A model generated the notes under the pieces. It did no database searches and was not told where the DNA came from. It saw only the letters and a list, made by a program, of their open reading frames with translations. A stretch of 64,000 nt of DNA from Fomitopsis serialis (lineage: Eukaryota; Basidiomycota; Agaricomycetes; Polyporales; Fomitopsidaceae): positions 1 to 64,000 of the forward strand of contig NW_025955115.1 of assembly GCF_022376445.1 (NCBI RefSeq), written 5' to 3'. The translations under genes were made by a program, and so were the position numbers. Shown here piece after piece: positions 47,324 to 59,640 of this stretch. Numbering within the stretch: position 1 is the stretch's first letter; each line of letters opens with the position of its first letter.

Positions 47324-49045
47324 TTATCGACCACGAGATTTGTTCGAACCGCCCCGACCGCGAGCCGCCCGACGACGAGAACCTGATGCCACTCCCGACG
47401 CGGGGAGGCGACTCGGTCCAGCTTCAGGGTCCAGGCGACTCGGTCCCGGTTCAGGCTTGCAAGGTTGCTGCAAGTCCTTCAGCAGCGTTCTGTTAAAGGA
47501 GATCTCCTCCGACAGCCAGTCGTGATCTGCCTGCAGCTTTGCCATGTCCTCGATCATATCGGACTGCTGCTCCTCGAACATTCCGATGAGCTTCTTCAGG
47601 CGCTTTATCTGGTCAGCTTGTGTCGGCCTCGTCTCTCCATTGGATGCGGTAACGTCGATACGGACGTCAGACGGCGCGACATCCTCGCAGGTAAGATTGT
47701 CGAACGCGGACAACTCGGTGTCCGTTGCCGATGGCACGCGTGGCATCTGTTCACCGCCTCCTGCCTTGGACACGTTGGTAGAAGCGGACGTCAACGAGCG
47801 GAGCGACCTGCGATCACCGTCGCCAACGTTCCGGACTATCTCTCTCTTGGTCCGCTTCCTAAGGGGGGCGCCATCTTTCGAGTCCGTGCGTTCATGCTTT
47901 GCGGGCAGACCTTTTACAGGCGTAGTCAACGAAGCCTTCGTCACAGTCGTCTCAGCCGCCTCGGCTTTGGGCACGGCAGCTGTTCTGGTCGAACGCGTCG
48001 CCCTCGGTAGTGGCCTCGATGATCTGTCGACAGGGCGGTCCTGCTGCACGAGCGCAGACTCGTGGTCGCCCTGTTTATCTGATGACGTGGCTAGGTCAAA
48101 AGTTCCCAATGGACTCGCAGGTGAGCGTGGAGAGCGTGGATGTCCCTGATACGGTGCGACACTCACTCTTGCTTAGGGTCCCGTTCAGGGAATACCCGTT
48201 AAAGTAGCAACCCTTCCCTGCCGTCTTGCACGTGCTACAGGTGAGTGTTCCATTCTCAACGGTGCACTCCCTGACAGCCCGCGTCGCCGAGCGACAGTAG
48301 TCGCACTGTATAACATACCTAAAGTTTCAATCACTGCGTTCGTGCTGTAGTGGTATACGTACCTTCTTGAGGGCTTTGCGATAAAGCTCGGCCTTCTTTT
48401 TGATGCCCTCCTTGGCTGATCGAGCAGGATTTGCGGGCCGGTTGGTCGTGCGCGGCTGCGACGCTGGAGGGGGCGACTCATGCTCGTCTACCATCGTCTC
48501 GTCCTCCTCGCTGGCCTCCTCCTCCCCTCCATCGGCGGACAACTCGTCCTGCCCGTCACCGATGAATCCCCCGTCATTTTCACCGTCCTCGCTGCCATCC
48601 TGATTTCCATCCATCTCGTCATCGACCTCGGCATCGGCATCAGCCGCGTTCCGGGTTCGACAAGCTGGCCAACGGCTTTCGCCACCCTCGAGTAGCTCAG
48701 GCCAATGGCTCTGGACCCACTTTCGTCCGTCCACATGGAAAGAACCGGTCTTCACGAGCTGGGCCAACTTGTTCAGCCGAAGAGTGATCCAGGTCGGCTC
48801 GGCCATTATCCCCGACGCATTATTGTGCCGTTCCCCATGCTTAACCTGTCGACATAGCGTCAGCCAGCAGAATATGACCCATAGTGACCAATAGTGAGTC
48901 ATACCATCAGCCCATGGAGCGTTTGGACCACCTGCATCGCCATCGACGCGACGCGGAGGTCCTGCTTTTCCGCAACTGAGAACCAGACCTCGATGGAAGA
49001 TAACACCGCCTCGTCATCATCAACTCTGCTCGCAGTCCGCGACAT
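47324..49045 (-). CDS. Zinc-cluster array gene B
   Basis: The best-preserved member. The ATG at 49045 opens MSRTASRVDDDEAVLSSIEV. Intron 1 is at about 48853-48906. Exon 2 has EPTWITLRLNKLAQLVKTGS and WVQSHWPELL, a very acidic middle (EEEASEEDETM) and IKKKAELYRKALKK. Intron 2 ends exactly before the first cysteine (48305). Exon 3 encodes C-x2-C-x9-C-x8-C-x2-C-x6-C (48207-48305) and SLNGTLSK. After intron 3 the last exon is basic (RKRTKREIVR), then a coiled coil (QIKRLKKLIGMFEEQQSDMI...) and a Gly/Arg-rich tail (RRRAARGRGG). Likely nuclear and perhaps DNA-binding. Classical Zn2Cys6 has six residues between cysteines 2 and 3; here there are nine. Confidence 0.8.
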
Positions 49046-49173
49046 AGGGAGCGCGCAGTGTATGAGGAAAGTTGCCTGGGTGATATTATCAGTCGTGGAT
49101 GGGAGAACGTAGGAAGGCCACGCATGCACATGGGAAATGTCCGAGTCCTTGGGGGCTCGTGACCAATCTCAAC

Positions 49174-49195
49174 CACGCGTCTCGCTTGTCGCACG
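49174..49195. promoter_or_regulatory. Conserved upstream element, copy 2
   Basis: Identical over 22 bp to 161-182 and begins 129 bp upstream of the ATG at 49045, against 130 bp for the other copy. Shared placement suggests a functional promoter or leader element. Confidence 0.4.
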
Positions 49196-49284
49196 GGGAT
49201 CAATCACCATTACGGTGTCCTGAGAAGACCAAGCCGCCGCTTGATGCGTGAGCAAACCATGAATCATCAGAGTCCATTCGGCCT

Positions 49285-49304
49285 GTATCGTTCATGAACG
49301 ATAC
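49285..49304. promoter_or_regulatory. Perfect 20-bp palindrome upstream of gene B
   Basis: A 20-bp perfect inverted repeat centred on TTCATGAA, with flanks GTATCG/CGATAC. Its half-site ATCGTTC is shared with the palindrome at 46750-46765. No gene is seen in 49046-49568. Confidence 0.35.
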
Positions 49305-49568
49305 GACCCATTCATACGTTTTGAGTCGCGTGGTCGTGGAGTACTGTCCCAAGGTGTGGCTGTTGAACAGGTCGTTTTCGAATGACATGTTTCGTATTCG
49401 GTGTTTCGATTACTCATGGTGCGTCCGACTCTGCTCACTACCTTCCTCCCACATGTGCACACGCATCGTCGATACATCCATCACTTCTATTCGCTTGACC
49501 GACGTCGTTCAGTAGCATACATCCATACACACGCACAGTTGAGTTGTCCTTGACCATCCCGCCAATAC

Positions 49569-51304
49569 TCATCGAGCTTCGTCTCGCCTGTCGTGTCCAG
49601 CCCTCTCCCGAACGGACCTCAGGGCCTCGAGTCGTGCCGCCGCTTGAGCCCTGTCAGCCTCTGCTCCTGCTATCCTCTCCTCCAGGTGCGCCTTGAACCG
49701 TTCCTTAGCTTCAACCAGAGATGTTGCGGCGGCGAGGGCCTCTCGGTGCTGCGCGACTCGCTCTCGGAGGGCGACCAACTCGTTAGCATCCTCTCGGTGC
49801 GCCTGGTTCATCTCGACCTCCGGCGCAACATCCGAAGGTGTGTACCTGCTCTCAATGGAACACCGAGACGAATCCGAACCGTCTTCCGAACCCGCCTCCC
49901 ATTGCGACTCCCATGGCAGTTCTTCTACTGGCCGGTAGGACGCCCGGTCGATGTTCACGGGAGGTATGTACACCTCCACTTGACGCACCCGGCGACTCGG
50001 AGCCTTAGTCGTTTCCGACGCCGAATCCGACAACGCTTCCCCTGGGCCGTCCACAAAGTGTGCCCGATGTTTCCCTTTCGAGTTTACACCGCGTTTTGGC
50101 CCAGCAGTACCCGCCGCGGACTGTGAGCGCTCATCCCTGGACGGGCCAGGCGTGGTCTCGACGTGCTCCACGTCGGCGTTGTCGCCCCCCCTCGCTCCGC
50201 CAGTCTGTTCTTTGAGTTCTAAAGTGTCATTTGGCGCTGTCAAACCGCCTAACGAGACGAGCACTCACTGCTGACATATCCGCTGAGTGAACGGTCATCG
50301 AAGAAGCATCCCTTTCGCCTCTTCTTACACTCCTCGCATTTGGCATTACCCTGCAGCACGACGCACGGGCGCGCGACATTCACTGCAGACTTGCAGTAGT
50401 CACACTGTGGCCAATGCCATCATTATCATACGTTGAATGTCTGCACGGAGAGGCGCACCTTAGCCCCCGCTCGCAATCGCTCTCGCGCGTGCTCCGCATT
50501 TTCCTCTCTCGAGCCCTTAATGTGGTCCGTCTTCCCCTTCGCAGCGGATACGCCCTTCTTCTTAGCTACAGAGCGCCTGTTGACATCCTCGACAGGCTGA
50601 TGTACTCTCCCAGTGACTACCAGCTGTACCTCGTCCTTTGAAGCTTGTTTCCTCGCCTTTCCTGGACGGTCCTCCTTCGAATGGGCCACATAAACATCCC
50701 TGAACACGTCAAGGCCGCTGATAAGCATCACACCCTCGCGATTGGTTCATGCACTTACCGTTGGGTCAATTGAGCCAGGAGCTCCTTGAGTGAATCTTCG
50801 GCACGAGTTGATTTATGAATGCACAATGACAGTCGTCGTTCTTACTCACCTATATCCGTTTCGTCGAATTCAAACCGTCTGGGACCCACAGGCAGCGGAT
50901 TGGCGGGAGTGACCAGGTTTGGCCAATTGGCGGCGATCCAGGCTGCAACCTTTGGTTTTATGGGAACGTTGCTCCCGACCAGCATCTTCGAGATCCCCTT
51001 AACCACCTTTGCAGCGTTCTCCTTGTCGCTCTTTGTCTTCCAGCCGTCTTCGCCGACATAGAGCTCTTCCCGTGCACCGTACTGGATCTGCGAAAGCGAA
51101 TGTCATTCGGAACTCGACTGCAGGTCTAGTCTGACATACGAATGCGTCGCGCAGCATCCGCAAGCCCTCTAATTGGGTTCTCTCCGAGCCGTCCTCGAAT
51201 GCTTTCAATTCGATGGCCTTGAATACGTTGCGAAGGTGGGCAACGTGGGGAGGCGGCGGTGCGGTCGCCGGTTCTGTTGTTGCGGTCGTCTTCCTTGGTG
51301 CCAT
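49569..51304 (-). CDS. Zinc-cluster array gene C
   Basis: The ATG at 51304 (MAPRKTTATTEP) begins exon 1 with HLRNVFKAIELKAFEDG. Exon 2 (about 51111-50850) gives IQYGAREELYVGEDGWKTKS and the motif VAAWIAANWPNLV. A short exon reads DSLKELLAQLTQR. A basic exon (SVAKKKGVSAAKGKTDHIKG) ends RLRAGAK. The next begins at the first cysteine (50404) and encodes C-x2-C-x9-C-x8-C-x2-C-x6-C (50306-50404). The last exon has a long polar linker and a strong C-terminal coiled coil (ELVALRERVAQHREALAAAT...). The exon order matches gene B, though sequence identity is low outside the cluster and the tryptophan motif. Confidence 0.75.
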
Positions 51305-51689
51305 CGTCTATTGAACTATGGAGCGTCGGGAGTTAGAGGTGGGATCGTGAAGAGCCGTTGTTGAACATGCGCGACACAGACGTCGTAGGCGCCCAACCGC
51401 CACGTCGCCACGCGTTGTGATCTCCGTCACATCGGCGTACCGAACGGTGTGGCGTCGTGTTTCCCCACGGGTTCGGCAGTCCAATCGCAAAGTGGGGCGA
51501 GCTTTCACTCATGTCAGTAAAAGGTGTCACTCTTCAGCCACCCGCTTCAGTGCTCCAGATCCATTGCACATCGCTTTAGTCTACATACGCTGTCGTTACA
51601 AGTATTTACAAGATGATTGAAACTGCCCGGGTCCCGAACGGCACCGTCCTAGTACTGGCGATTATCATTCGTCCGACCGTCGTATTGAG

Positions 51690-52954
51690 TCAGTGCGATT
51701 CCTCATAGCGTGCCAGCCGCTCCTCCCATTCACCAAGCTTCTCCCTGATAGACCGTTCGTTTTCTTTGGCCACCGCGAGCTCCGCGTTGGTTTTGTTAAG
51801 GCTCCACTGATAAACCTCTACCATACCGGTGTGGATTTCAATCGCCCGACTCACTGTCGCCTCGTCGCTATGAGCATAGTCCGTCGGAATGCGGAGTGTC
51901 GACTCCGGGGTGGGCTCGTCGGAACGTGACGATGCTCGACGTGTCGAAAGGAGACCAGCGAGTCTGTCGGGTTTCGTAAAGGCTCGCTTCGCATTGCTGA
52001 CTTCCCTAGACCCCGGGACTGTGGGTGCCCCGTCATGTGGGTCGGGACCTGGATGTTCGTATCTCGGACGCTTGACAGGTTCCGCAGACACTGGTGAGTT
52101 TCTCCGCGCGCGCTTTGATGATGTTGCGCGGAAGTTCATGCGTTGCATCCCAGTCTCCATGCCAGACATAGGATCGCGCGATGTTGCAGCGACTGTCCCG
52201 TCGGCCATGAGAACGGGCGGATTGTCGGCCTTCGTACGAGCACCAGCAGAATGGTCTGCGAAGCTGCCCGGGTGACCCAAGGGTGCTTCAAAATCTGTGG
52301 AACCCGACGAGTAAGAACATATTCGCTCCAACGGATTATATGGACACACATCGCAACTTTGGTACCAGTGGCAGTCCTTGAAACTTGCATTCGCACTGGT
52401 TTCTGACGCAATTCCAGCACGCGACATCGCTTTTGTTCTTGAAGCAGCACGGCGCCGTGTCGTCTTGCGCCCCTCTGCAATGATCGCACTCGAGGCGTGT
52501 CAACGCCAGGTCGTATAGTCCCGTGTGACATGTACTGTTGACTTACCACCCGCCCATTGTCCCGCATTATCCGCGCCAGCTGAGAGACATCGATTCCGAT
52601 GGTCGGCGCGTACGTGTCAGCGGATAGAGCTGGGTCTTCCAGCACGTCGTCTCCCCGATTCGACCTGACGTCGTCAACCTCCTCCGAATCGTCAAGCTCG
52701 TCGCGGGAGTGATTCTCTTCCTGCTCTTCGGTGCTGACACGTGCAGCCCTTGGTTCCGTCGGGTTCGTGGACGAAGAGCGGGCGTCGTCATCGAAGCTAT
52801 CGTTGTCGCGCCAAATATCTTGCGGCTCGTAGTGTCCTCGTTCATCGTCCTCGACGATGGACGACATGTCGTCATTCCAGTCAAACCCCGTCGTTGTCCC
52901 CTGCGCACGCATGTTGACTTCAGGTCCTTCCTCGTATTCGTCGTCGCTGACCAT
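51690..52954 (-). CDS. Zinc-cluster array gene D
   Basis: The ATG at 52954 starts MVSDDEYEEGPEVN, an acidic exon ending GIDVSQLARIMRDNGRVV. An intron ends before the first cysteine at 52488. The cluster CDHC-x9-C-x9-C-x2-C-x6-C (52387-52488) has one more residue between cysteines 3 and 4 than its neighbours. After an intron ending near 52299, the last exon runs through a basic segment (SSKRARRNSPVSAEPVKR) to a coiled coil (NKTNAELAVAKENERSIREK) and ends YEESH at 51690. The usual N-terminal helical exon and tryptophan motif are not in this model; they may be missing or lie further upstream (53300-53510 has a candidate in poor condition). Confidence 0.65.
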
Positions 52955-53719
52955 GATACTGAAGTCTGGGGTTCAGGAGGGTACGAAATAAATGCAGGGC
53001 GTAGCTCAGTATAGACGGGGTCACTGCAAGGATGATGGCAGGGGCGTGGGAATGTGCTGTCGAACCGCGACGTCGATACTGACGCGACGCGTCGTCGTTC
53101 ACGTGCGTGTCGATTAACCCGCGCTGTGCAGTAAATCTCGGATGACATGAGGCCGCCAGGTCTTCATTGGCAAGATCCTCGATGCCTGAGTCATACAGGT
53201 CTGTTTGCTTGCCGAGGCTTCAACCACACTGTAGCGACGTCTTGCAAGGCACTTCCACACAGGGAAAACCAAAGCCGGACGACTCTTTGTGTGGTCATGT
53301 GTCTAGAGTCGTCCCTCTGTGGCTAACTGTTGATTGTCGCGCTGACTAGGGCCAACCGAAACCCGTTTTCGTCGAATGATCGCGTAAGCCCCCCACGATG
53401 TTGCGGACATGACGACGTCCAGAGCAGACGCATCCATGCTTGCATCGTTTGCCATCGATGCAACCAGACGTCGCACATGCAGATAGCATACGATCGCTGT
53501 GGTATCTAACACGATGTGGCCTCATACTTTAGTACACCAAGGCTGGTTCGCAGACCCTAACCGCAGCACGGTGACGATCATTCCAACATCCAACCTGTGA
53601 AATTGACGACCACAGGAATCATGAGCACTACATACATTTACACATCACATCATCACTGCACAACCTTTTGACACGTCAGTGTGTGCATCGCGACAATCTC
53701 AGCGCACGTTGGAGCTACC
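52955..53719. other. Intergenic, possible decayed exon
   Basis: A minus-strand frame at about 53303-53480 (ASMANDASMDASALDVVMSA) could be a decayed N-terminal exon of gene D. Otherwise nothing supported. Confidence 0.3.
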
Positions 53720-55434
53720 TCAATCATGACGCCGAGAAGGCCCCGCGGCACCTGGTCCCACTCTGTGTTGCGATCCGGCTTGGACCGTTGCGCGACGCGA
53801 CGGCTCGGCCCTCGCTCCACGCGCTTCATTCACCGAAGAATACGTTGCACGCACCCCAACTGCAGCCGGTGGAGAGGCGCCTCCCGCAGAGTCTTCAGCC
53901 GGGCCCGGGGTCGCGAACTGCCGCTCCATAGTCGCGAGGGCCCTTTTCATGTTCTCTTCTTGCATTTGCAGGACCTGAATACGGGCCTCGATGGATCTGA
54001 GTTCTTCGGCTGCCACCAGGTACAGCCTCCTTGCGCTGTACACGTCCACGCGCTCGCCTCCGATTTCGCGACTGCCAACCGGCGACATGCACGAGGGCGA
54101 CGTACTCTGTGTCTGCGTGGCGACGGACATCCTAGGGGCCGACGAGGCGCCTGCCTTCACCTCTGTGGAAATCAACGCTTCCACCCCGTCGAGATCCGTG
54201 GCCACATCCGCACTCTCCATGTCCTGCTCTCCTGCTACATGGCGGAGTTCAGGAACGTTGCGTTCGACCGGGCTAGCAAGTAACTGGTCTTCTTCCGTCG
54301 GTGCCACCCCTTCTTGTGGAGCTGGGACGCTGCCAGCCGCGGTCCCGTTACCCGTCTGCGTTTCCTCTCCCCCATTGGTCGCATCTGTTGTTGCAGAGGT
54401 AGCCGCAGCGTTGGTCGATGACGGGACAGTCGGTTCCTTCACCGGCAAGTCTATATGACGGCCTGGGGACCGCGGCTCATCCTGTTCCAATCGCACCCTC
54501 TTGATTGGTCCCGTAGCAGAGTCTGTTATCCACATTCCGACATCAGTAACCCCGCGGAATGCTCTCCCCATCAGCAACGCACCGCCGACGTTTACGCTTG
54601 GTCGAACGTGACCAGTCCTGTCGCATTTGAGGCCCCGGTCGAGGCATTGGCGGCACGCCGGCGCCCCTGGTTCTACATGGCAGACCGTGTCTGCGGGCAA
54701 TGCGACACAGTTGCCGCATGACTGTGTAGTGGCGACTTGTTAGTTCTCGTACATCGCTGAACTATAGTACGTACGCGGTCGGCGCCATTTGAAGATTCAG
54801 TGTGGCCTTCGTCCAACTCGTTGGCCTTTCTCTTCGTATGCATTGTTGATACGGCGGGGCCGGGGCGACCTGGAGTCGCGGAAGGGGCGTTGCGTCGTAC
54901 TTTCTTACCAGGAGGGCCGAACTTGGCAGGTGTCCCATCTGGCACCGTGATCACTGGCATCGCAGGGAGCCCGAGCCTGTTGACGTCCGCCTTGCCGTCG
55001 CCTTCCTGGGGTGGCTGTCACGCCGAACGGTTTAGGTTCATGTCCATTTGTCTTTGGGACAAGAACCACTTACCGCTCTTTTTGGCGTGCCAGCGCGGGT
55101 GTCTAGCACCGAGGGCGTTTGGAACTGCTCAGTCAGCCACAGCTTGAAGCCCGGTGTCGCCCGTGCATGTACCAGCCTCATTGCCTCCTTGGCAGCGTCT
55201 ACTAGAGCCTCCGGCTGCGGCTCATTGGGATGATCCCCGCGATGTGCAAAGTACGAGTCCTGTTGATAGTTCAGTTCCCAATCAATGGTATTTCCGGCGG
55301 TGAGACAGTCGTACGTATAGATCCTTGTAGTCTACCGTCCACTTGTGGAGCGCTGCCCCTTGCTCAGGTACAGGCTTGTCCCGGAGGTAGTTCATGAGCT
55401 GTTCGGTCGGCGTTAGGAGTCCAAGACCCAACAT
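53720..55434 (-). CDS. Zinc-cluster array gene E
   Basis: The first in-frame ATG, 55434, gives MLGLGLLTPTEQLMNYLRDK. Exon 2 (about 55262-55074) contains EPQPEALVDAAKEAMRLVHA and FKLWLTEQF, aligned with the tryptophan motif of A-C. Exon 3 begins PPQEGDGKADVNRL and holds a basic segment (GPPGKKVRRNAPSA). The next exon begins two residues before the first cysteine (54718) and encodes C-x2-C-x8-C-x8-C-x2-C-x6-C (54623-54718). A long Thr/Ala-rich linker follows, then a coiled coil (LVAAEELRSIEARIQVLQMQ) and a disordered Gly/Arg tail ending SRRHD at 53720. The eight-residue spacing groups it with F and H. Confidence 0.7.
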
Positions 55435-55755
55435 TTTGTCGTTACTAGTCAAGTGAGAATGAGCAGAGAGGGATGAAGTCGTGGGAGCCACAGTGTTCGC
55501 GGTCGCGGACCGTGGATCGGGGATGTCATGCCTTCTATGGGCAACAATGCCGCGGATTAGACGCCGTTGTGGCCACGATCTCGGCTACCGTTGGGGCCCC
55601 ACGTGATATGGAACGTCGTCGCAGACTTCACAGGCGGCGGGATGGGTGTCGCTGGACATGTCGCATTCCTGTCACAATATGATTCTCGATACATAGGGTG
55701 CACCATGTGACGTATGGTATCTATACAGTTACGCCTGACATGCCCACTGCAACCA

Positions 55756-56934
55756 CTAACTCACATCTGCGTCGAAAGGCCCTCCCGTTTGCGCCATAAT
55801 CGCGCGGACAACGTCGGCCTGCGCCTCCAGCTCTGCGATCCTTCGACGGAGGTTTGTGACTTCGTTGATTGTGGCGCAACGGCGCCGCTCCAGAGCCTCG
55901 TCATAGTGGGCCGTGTTATGCTCATGGATGGGAACGATCACTGCCCCTCGATGCTGCGCGGCGTTATCCTCGGGGCGCGTATGTATCCCCTCTGCCTTCC
56001 TCCAGGATCCGCTGCGCTCTACGTCAAGAGACGCCGGGGTCTCGTCGCACGTTGTGACGCCGCCGTCCATGGACACGATTTCCACGTCATCTGGACGCTT
56101 TGTCGGAGAGTCCTCTGGAACGGCCGACCCCTTCAGCTGGCGCGGCATCATTCATCGGAGTAATGGAGACTCACCCCTGTAGTCTCCGGCCGACAACGAG
56201 TAGCCGTCCCATCTACATGGCCGCTTGTAGAAACGACACATCTCGCATGTGGTGCTCCCTTTTACCAGGTGACAGTGGATGTTCCCCCAGTTTTTGAAGC
56301 AACGGTCACACTGTCCGTGGGGATTAGTGACTCATTATTTCGGGGTAAATGAACTGAAACTCGCCCTGTGGTTACGCTCATATGCGTCGTATGCCCGGCT
56401 CACCATCTCATCCACTTTCACTTGAGAATCCATTGGTGCGGCCTCCGTCACAGACTCCGACCTAGTCTGGCCGATTTGCCTAAGCCTCGCCTCTCGCGAG
56501 GTAGGACGTTCTGTATCCCGTCTCTTCGAGGCGTTTGTGAGGCGCTTGACGGAGAGCTCGTCGAAGGCGGCAGCGTATATCAGCCCAAGTTCGTCTTCCT
56601 GGCTTCTGACCTCATGGGCCAGCTCCGGGAAGTTCTCAAGTACCCACAATCGCAGTTCTCCGGAGATCCTGTGCGTGATGTTCGCTAGGGCGATGTCCAC
56701 GCTCTTCCAAACGTGGTCATCTCTCACATCCTTCCGTGTAGAGTGTTTGTACAGCATCTACGCAGCTCGGTTTAGTATTCGTTCAACATGCGAGACACCT
56801 CATGCTATACGCACCAGTTCTTGATTGAAACGATCGAGCCACCGTCGCAATGCCTCATCGTCATCGGGTGCTGGAACACGAGTGAGGAAATTGGTGAGCT
56901 TCTCGGCGGGCGTCGTCTTCGTTGGTAGGTTCAT
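55756..56934 (-). CDS. Zinc-cluster array gene F
   Basis: The ATG at 56934 gives MNLPTKTTPAEKLTNFLTRV then WLDRFNQEL, alignable with gene E exon 1. An intron of about 57 bp precedes MLYKHSTRKDVRDDHVWKSV, followed by LRLWVLENFPELAHEV (tryptophan motif), a basic helix and DAYERNHRA. The cluster exon starts at the first cysteine (56310): C-x2-C-x8-C-x8-C-x2-C-x6-C (56215-56310), then DGYSLSAGDYRG. The last exon begins near 56134 (LKGSAVPEDSPTKRPDD) and ends with a short coiled coil (EVTNLRRRIAELEAQADVVR) at 55756. Five exons, all frames open. Confidence 0.7.
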
Positions 56935-59073
56935 AGCGAAGTCGAAGTCGAAGTGGCCCTACTACCTCCCAACTTGTTTGGGTCCGGCTTCCTTTCCACG
57001 TCGCGTCCTGTCGCGGATCAGATGACCACGATTCCAACAAGCGGCTTGTGGCCGGCGGGGACGGCCCGAGTTATCTAGCGCCCAGGCATCGTCATCGAAT
57101 GCGAGTAATCTCCTTGTCTCCGACGGCTGCAGGACCTTCGCCGAGACGACGTACGTGCCCCCTTCGTTCATAAATACCAGAAGTGGTGACATGTTCAATC
57201 CCCATCTGTGCAACCAGACTCGTGCTTAGCGTCGAACCGTGGCGCTTGGCAGTACTTGCCGCAGTGAGGTGCAACGGTTTATAGCCTGTCGCACACTCCC
57301 TCGGTCAAAGTCGTCAAAGTCGCGACGTAGGCCCAGCCCGATACGCCTTCAAACGGCGCTGCACCGTTCATGCTGCGGTATCGTTGGCGATCGATGCCGG
57401 TGTAGTCGGGACGCGGGGTGTTCCAAGTCAGGTGTCCGTCATATGGAACCCTTCCCTTCGCCCTTGTACAACATTGATGCCATTATGGGATTCTCTAGTG
57501 TGCGGACGTCGCGTTGGTCGATCCACCTCCGGGAGGTAGCAAGGTAGCACCAAATCCTAGCGTCGTGCATAGAAATGAAGAGGTTCTCCGTGGCTCCCTG
57601 CATGTTTCCATTACTGTCGCACGGGAGACAACTGTCTCACTTTGAGGGTCGTGGGTGGCATCGATGAGTCTTCATTAGTGGAGGCGTATCTCGTTAGATA
57701 TTTCACAGACACGTTCCCAAACCCATTCGGGCGTCATAAAACTCGTGTGCAATCCAATGAGCCTGTAGCCCCTTACGCATATGCCCTGTCGATGCAATCC
57801 GAGCACAATTATTTGTCGATGATGTCAACTTAAGTGACAACGGTTTGACATTCCGTTACCGAGGTTCCGCCTGCTATCCCCATGTTTCCCACTGAACTGG
57901 TTGGAGAGAGCTGTTTGTCTTTCTGAGGCGATTTTCTTGTCGTGCAGTCGCATGTACGACATCCGCAGCGTCGTCCAGCTCTTTCATGATGCCTTTTTGT
58001 GCGCGACATTGATTGTGCAGCACGGAAAAAAGTGCGATGATGAACCCAAGGCCTTTATCGTCGTGCATTCCGTCGGGGTTCTGTCCAGCTCTCCACCCGA
58101 CGTGCTTCCCTTGTGCTGTCGCGCTGGCGTGCTTATGGCTACTTGTCCCGATCCCGACTTCTGATGCTCTATCAATACTTCGCCACTGTGGCGAGAGAGT
58201 CATCTTCCTTCCGACCCTGCTCGACTCAAATGGCTCAGCCATGACCACCGTGATCGCGTGGGCCACTATGCCTCCGTCGCCGACCTCCGTTACATGTTCA
58301 GTGTCTTAAGCGTTCACCTTGGCGGGATGGAAAGTCCAGAAAGGGTTCTTAGCTCCTAGCTGCTGCTCCCTGCTCCAATGTTCCCTGTCTGAGGCGACTT
58401 GTGGCGGAATCTATCTCCCCAGAATGGGAGAGCTTCACATGTGCCACTCTCCCATTGCCACACCTTATCAGTCGGAACGACTCTGCTCACGCTTCGATTG
58501 ACCAGCATCAGTGTTGTCCTGGTGGAAAAAATGCTGGTGTCCGTCTGTACATGAGCACTTATTAAGGTATGGAGATCTGTGCAACGAATGACCGCCGCGA
58601 CCGCCAGTATCTCGGTATGGGTACGCTATCAATCGACGCCGCGAGATACATCCACACACTCCATCACCTACGGCATCGAGCGGATAGATGTTGGTACCAC
58701 ATATGATTATTACTGTTAATAGCGTTTATGTCCGTTTCACTTAGGTCGGAGTCGCAGCCAGGACACCACCATCGCGACATGGTCGCGACAGACACACCAC
58801 TATGCTACGTCCACACAGTCGGGCGACGTAGCCGACAAGTTTCGATCCTCATAGGTCTCTGTGTCAGAGTGGTTTGCGATCGCTACAGGAGATCACGCAG
58901 TAGATGTTGATGATACACGAGGTGCATACCTTTTCTCCACAGCATGCCGTCTTACGTGACCCCTACCTCCTGGTCATCACTTTGGCCTTTTTTGGTGGCT
59001 CACAATTCAGCTCATCAAGCAGAATATCCTTGTTGTGTCCACGGGGGTACATACATATTGTGCATTACATGTC
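56935..59073. other. Degenerate region between array members
   Basis: Minus-strand frames at 56962-57213 (VSAKVLQPSETRRLLAFDDD) and 57874-58266 (ending in a helix, KELDDAADVVHATARQENRL) look like remains of array genes, but no cysteine cluster or start exon accompanies them. The remainder is AT-richer and shows no gene. Confidence 0.3.
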
Positions 59074-59640
59074 TCAGATGTCGGTCGTCCCCGCGAAATC
59101 CTCCAACTCTGCGATGAACTGCTCTAAGCACTTCCGTTCATAGGAAAGGACCGCGATGCGCGCATCAACTTGGCGCAATTCCTCCTTCGCTGCATAGTAC
59201 AGAGACGTCTCCTCCCCCCATCGCGGCCGGGCCCGCCAGCAAATCCAGTCGTCTTAGCTGCCGGCTGACTCTCGATGTCGAGGGCGGCTGCGGAAAGCCG
59301 GGTTGATCTGTTGGGCATGTGGGCGGTGTTCGCGGAAAAACTAGGCAGGGGAGTTGTCGCTAGGTTCAAGCTCTCGTTTGACACATGAGAAACGTTCGGG
59401 GGCTCCTTGCGCCCACGTTTGGCCTGGCCCCTTCCCCCCCTGGTCACGTCGAGCTTAGACATTGACGCCTATTGGACCTCTTGGGAGGAGCGCTCACCTT
59501 CGCGGGGCCCGTCGCGCGGGGCTACCAGACTCCACATACAGTTCAGCCTTTCATCTGTACAACATTGGCAAGCAGACGATCCAGGAGGGACGTGACATCC
59601 CCCCTCGCGTGGCGCTGTGTGACAATTGTCGCACTGATAG
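59074..59640 (-). pseudogene. Zinc-cluster array gene H, 3' portion only
   Basis: A cluster exon starts at the first cysteine (59633) after a CAG acceptor: C-x2-C-x8-C-x8-C-x2-C-x6-C (59538-59633), then SLVAPRDGPRE and a GTGAGC donor. The C-terminal piece reads LYYAAKEELRQVDARIAVLS and ends TTDI at 59074, close to gene E's coil. The sequence between (SKLDVTRGGRGQAKRGRKEP...) is in a different frame and needs an extra intron near 59250 or a frameshift. No N-terminal exons were found upstream. Probably a truncated copy. Confidence 0.6.
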
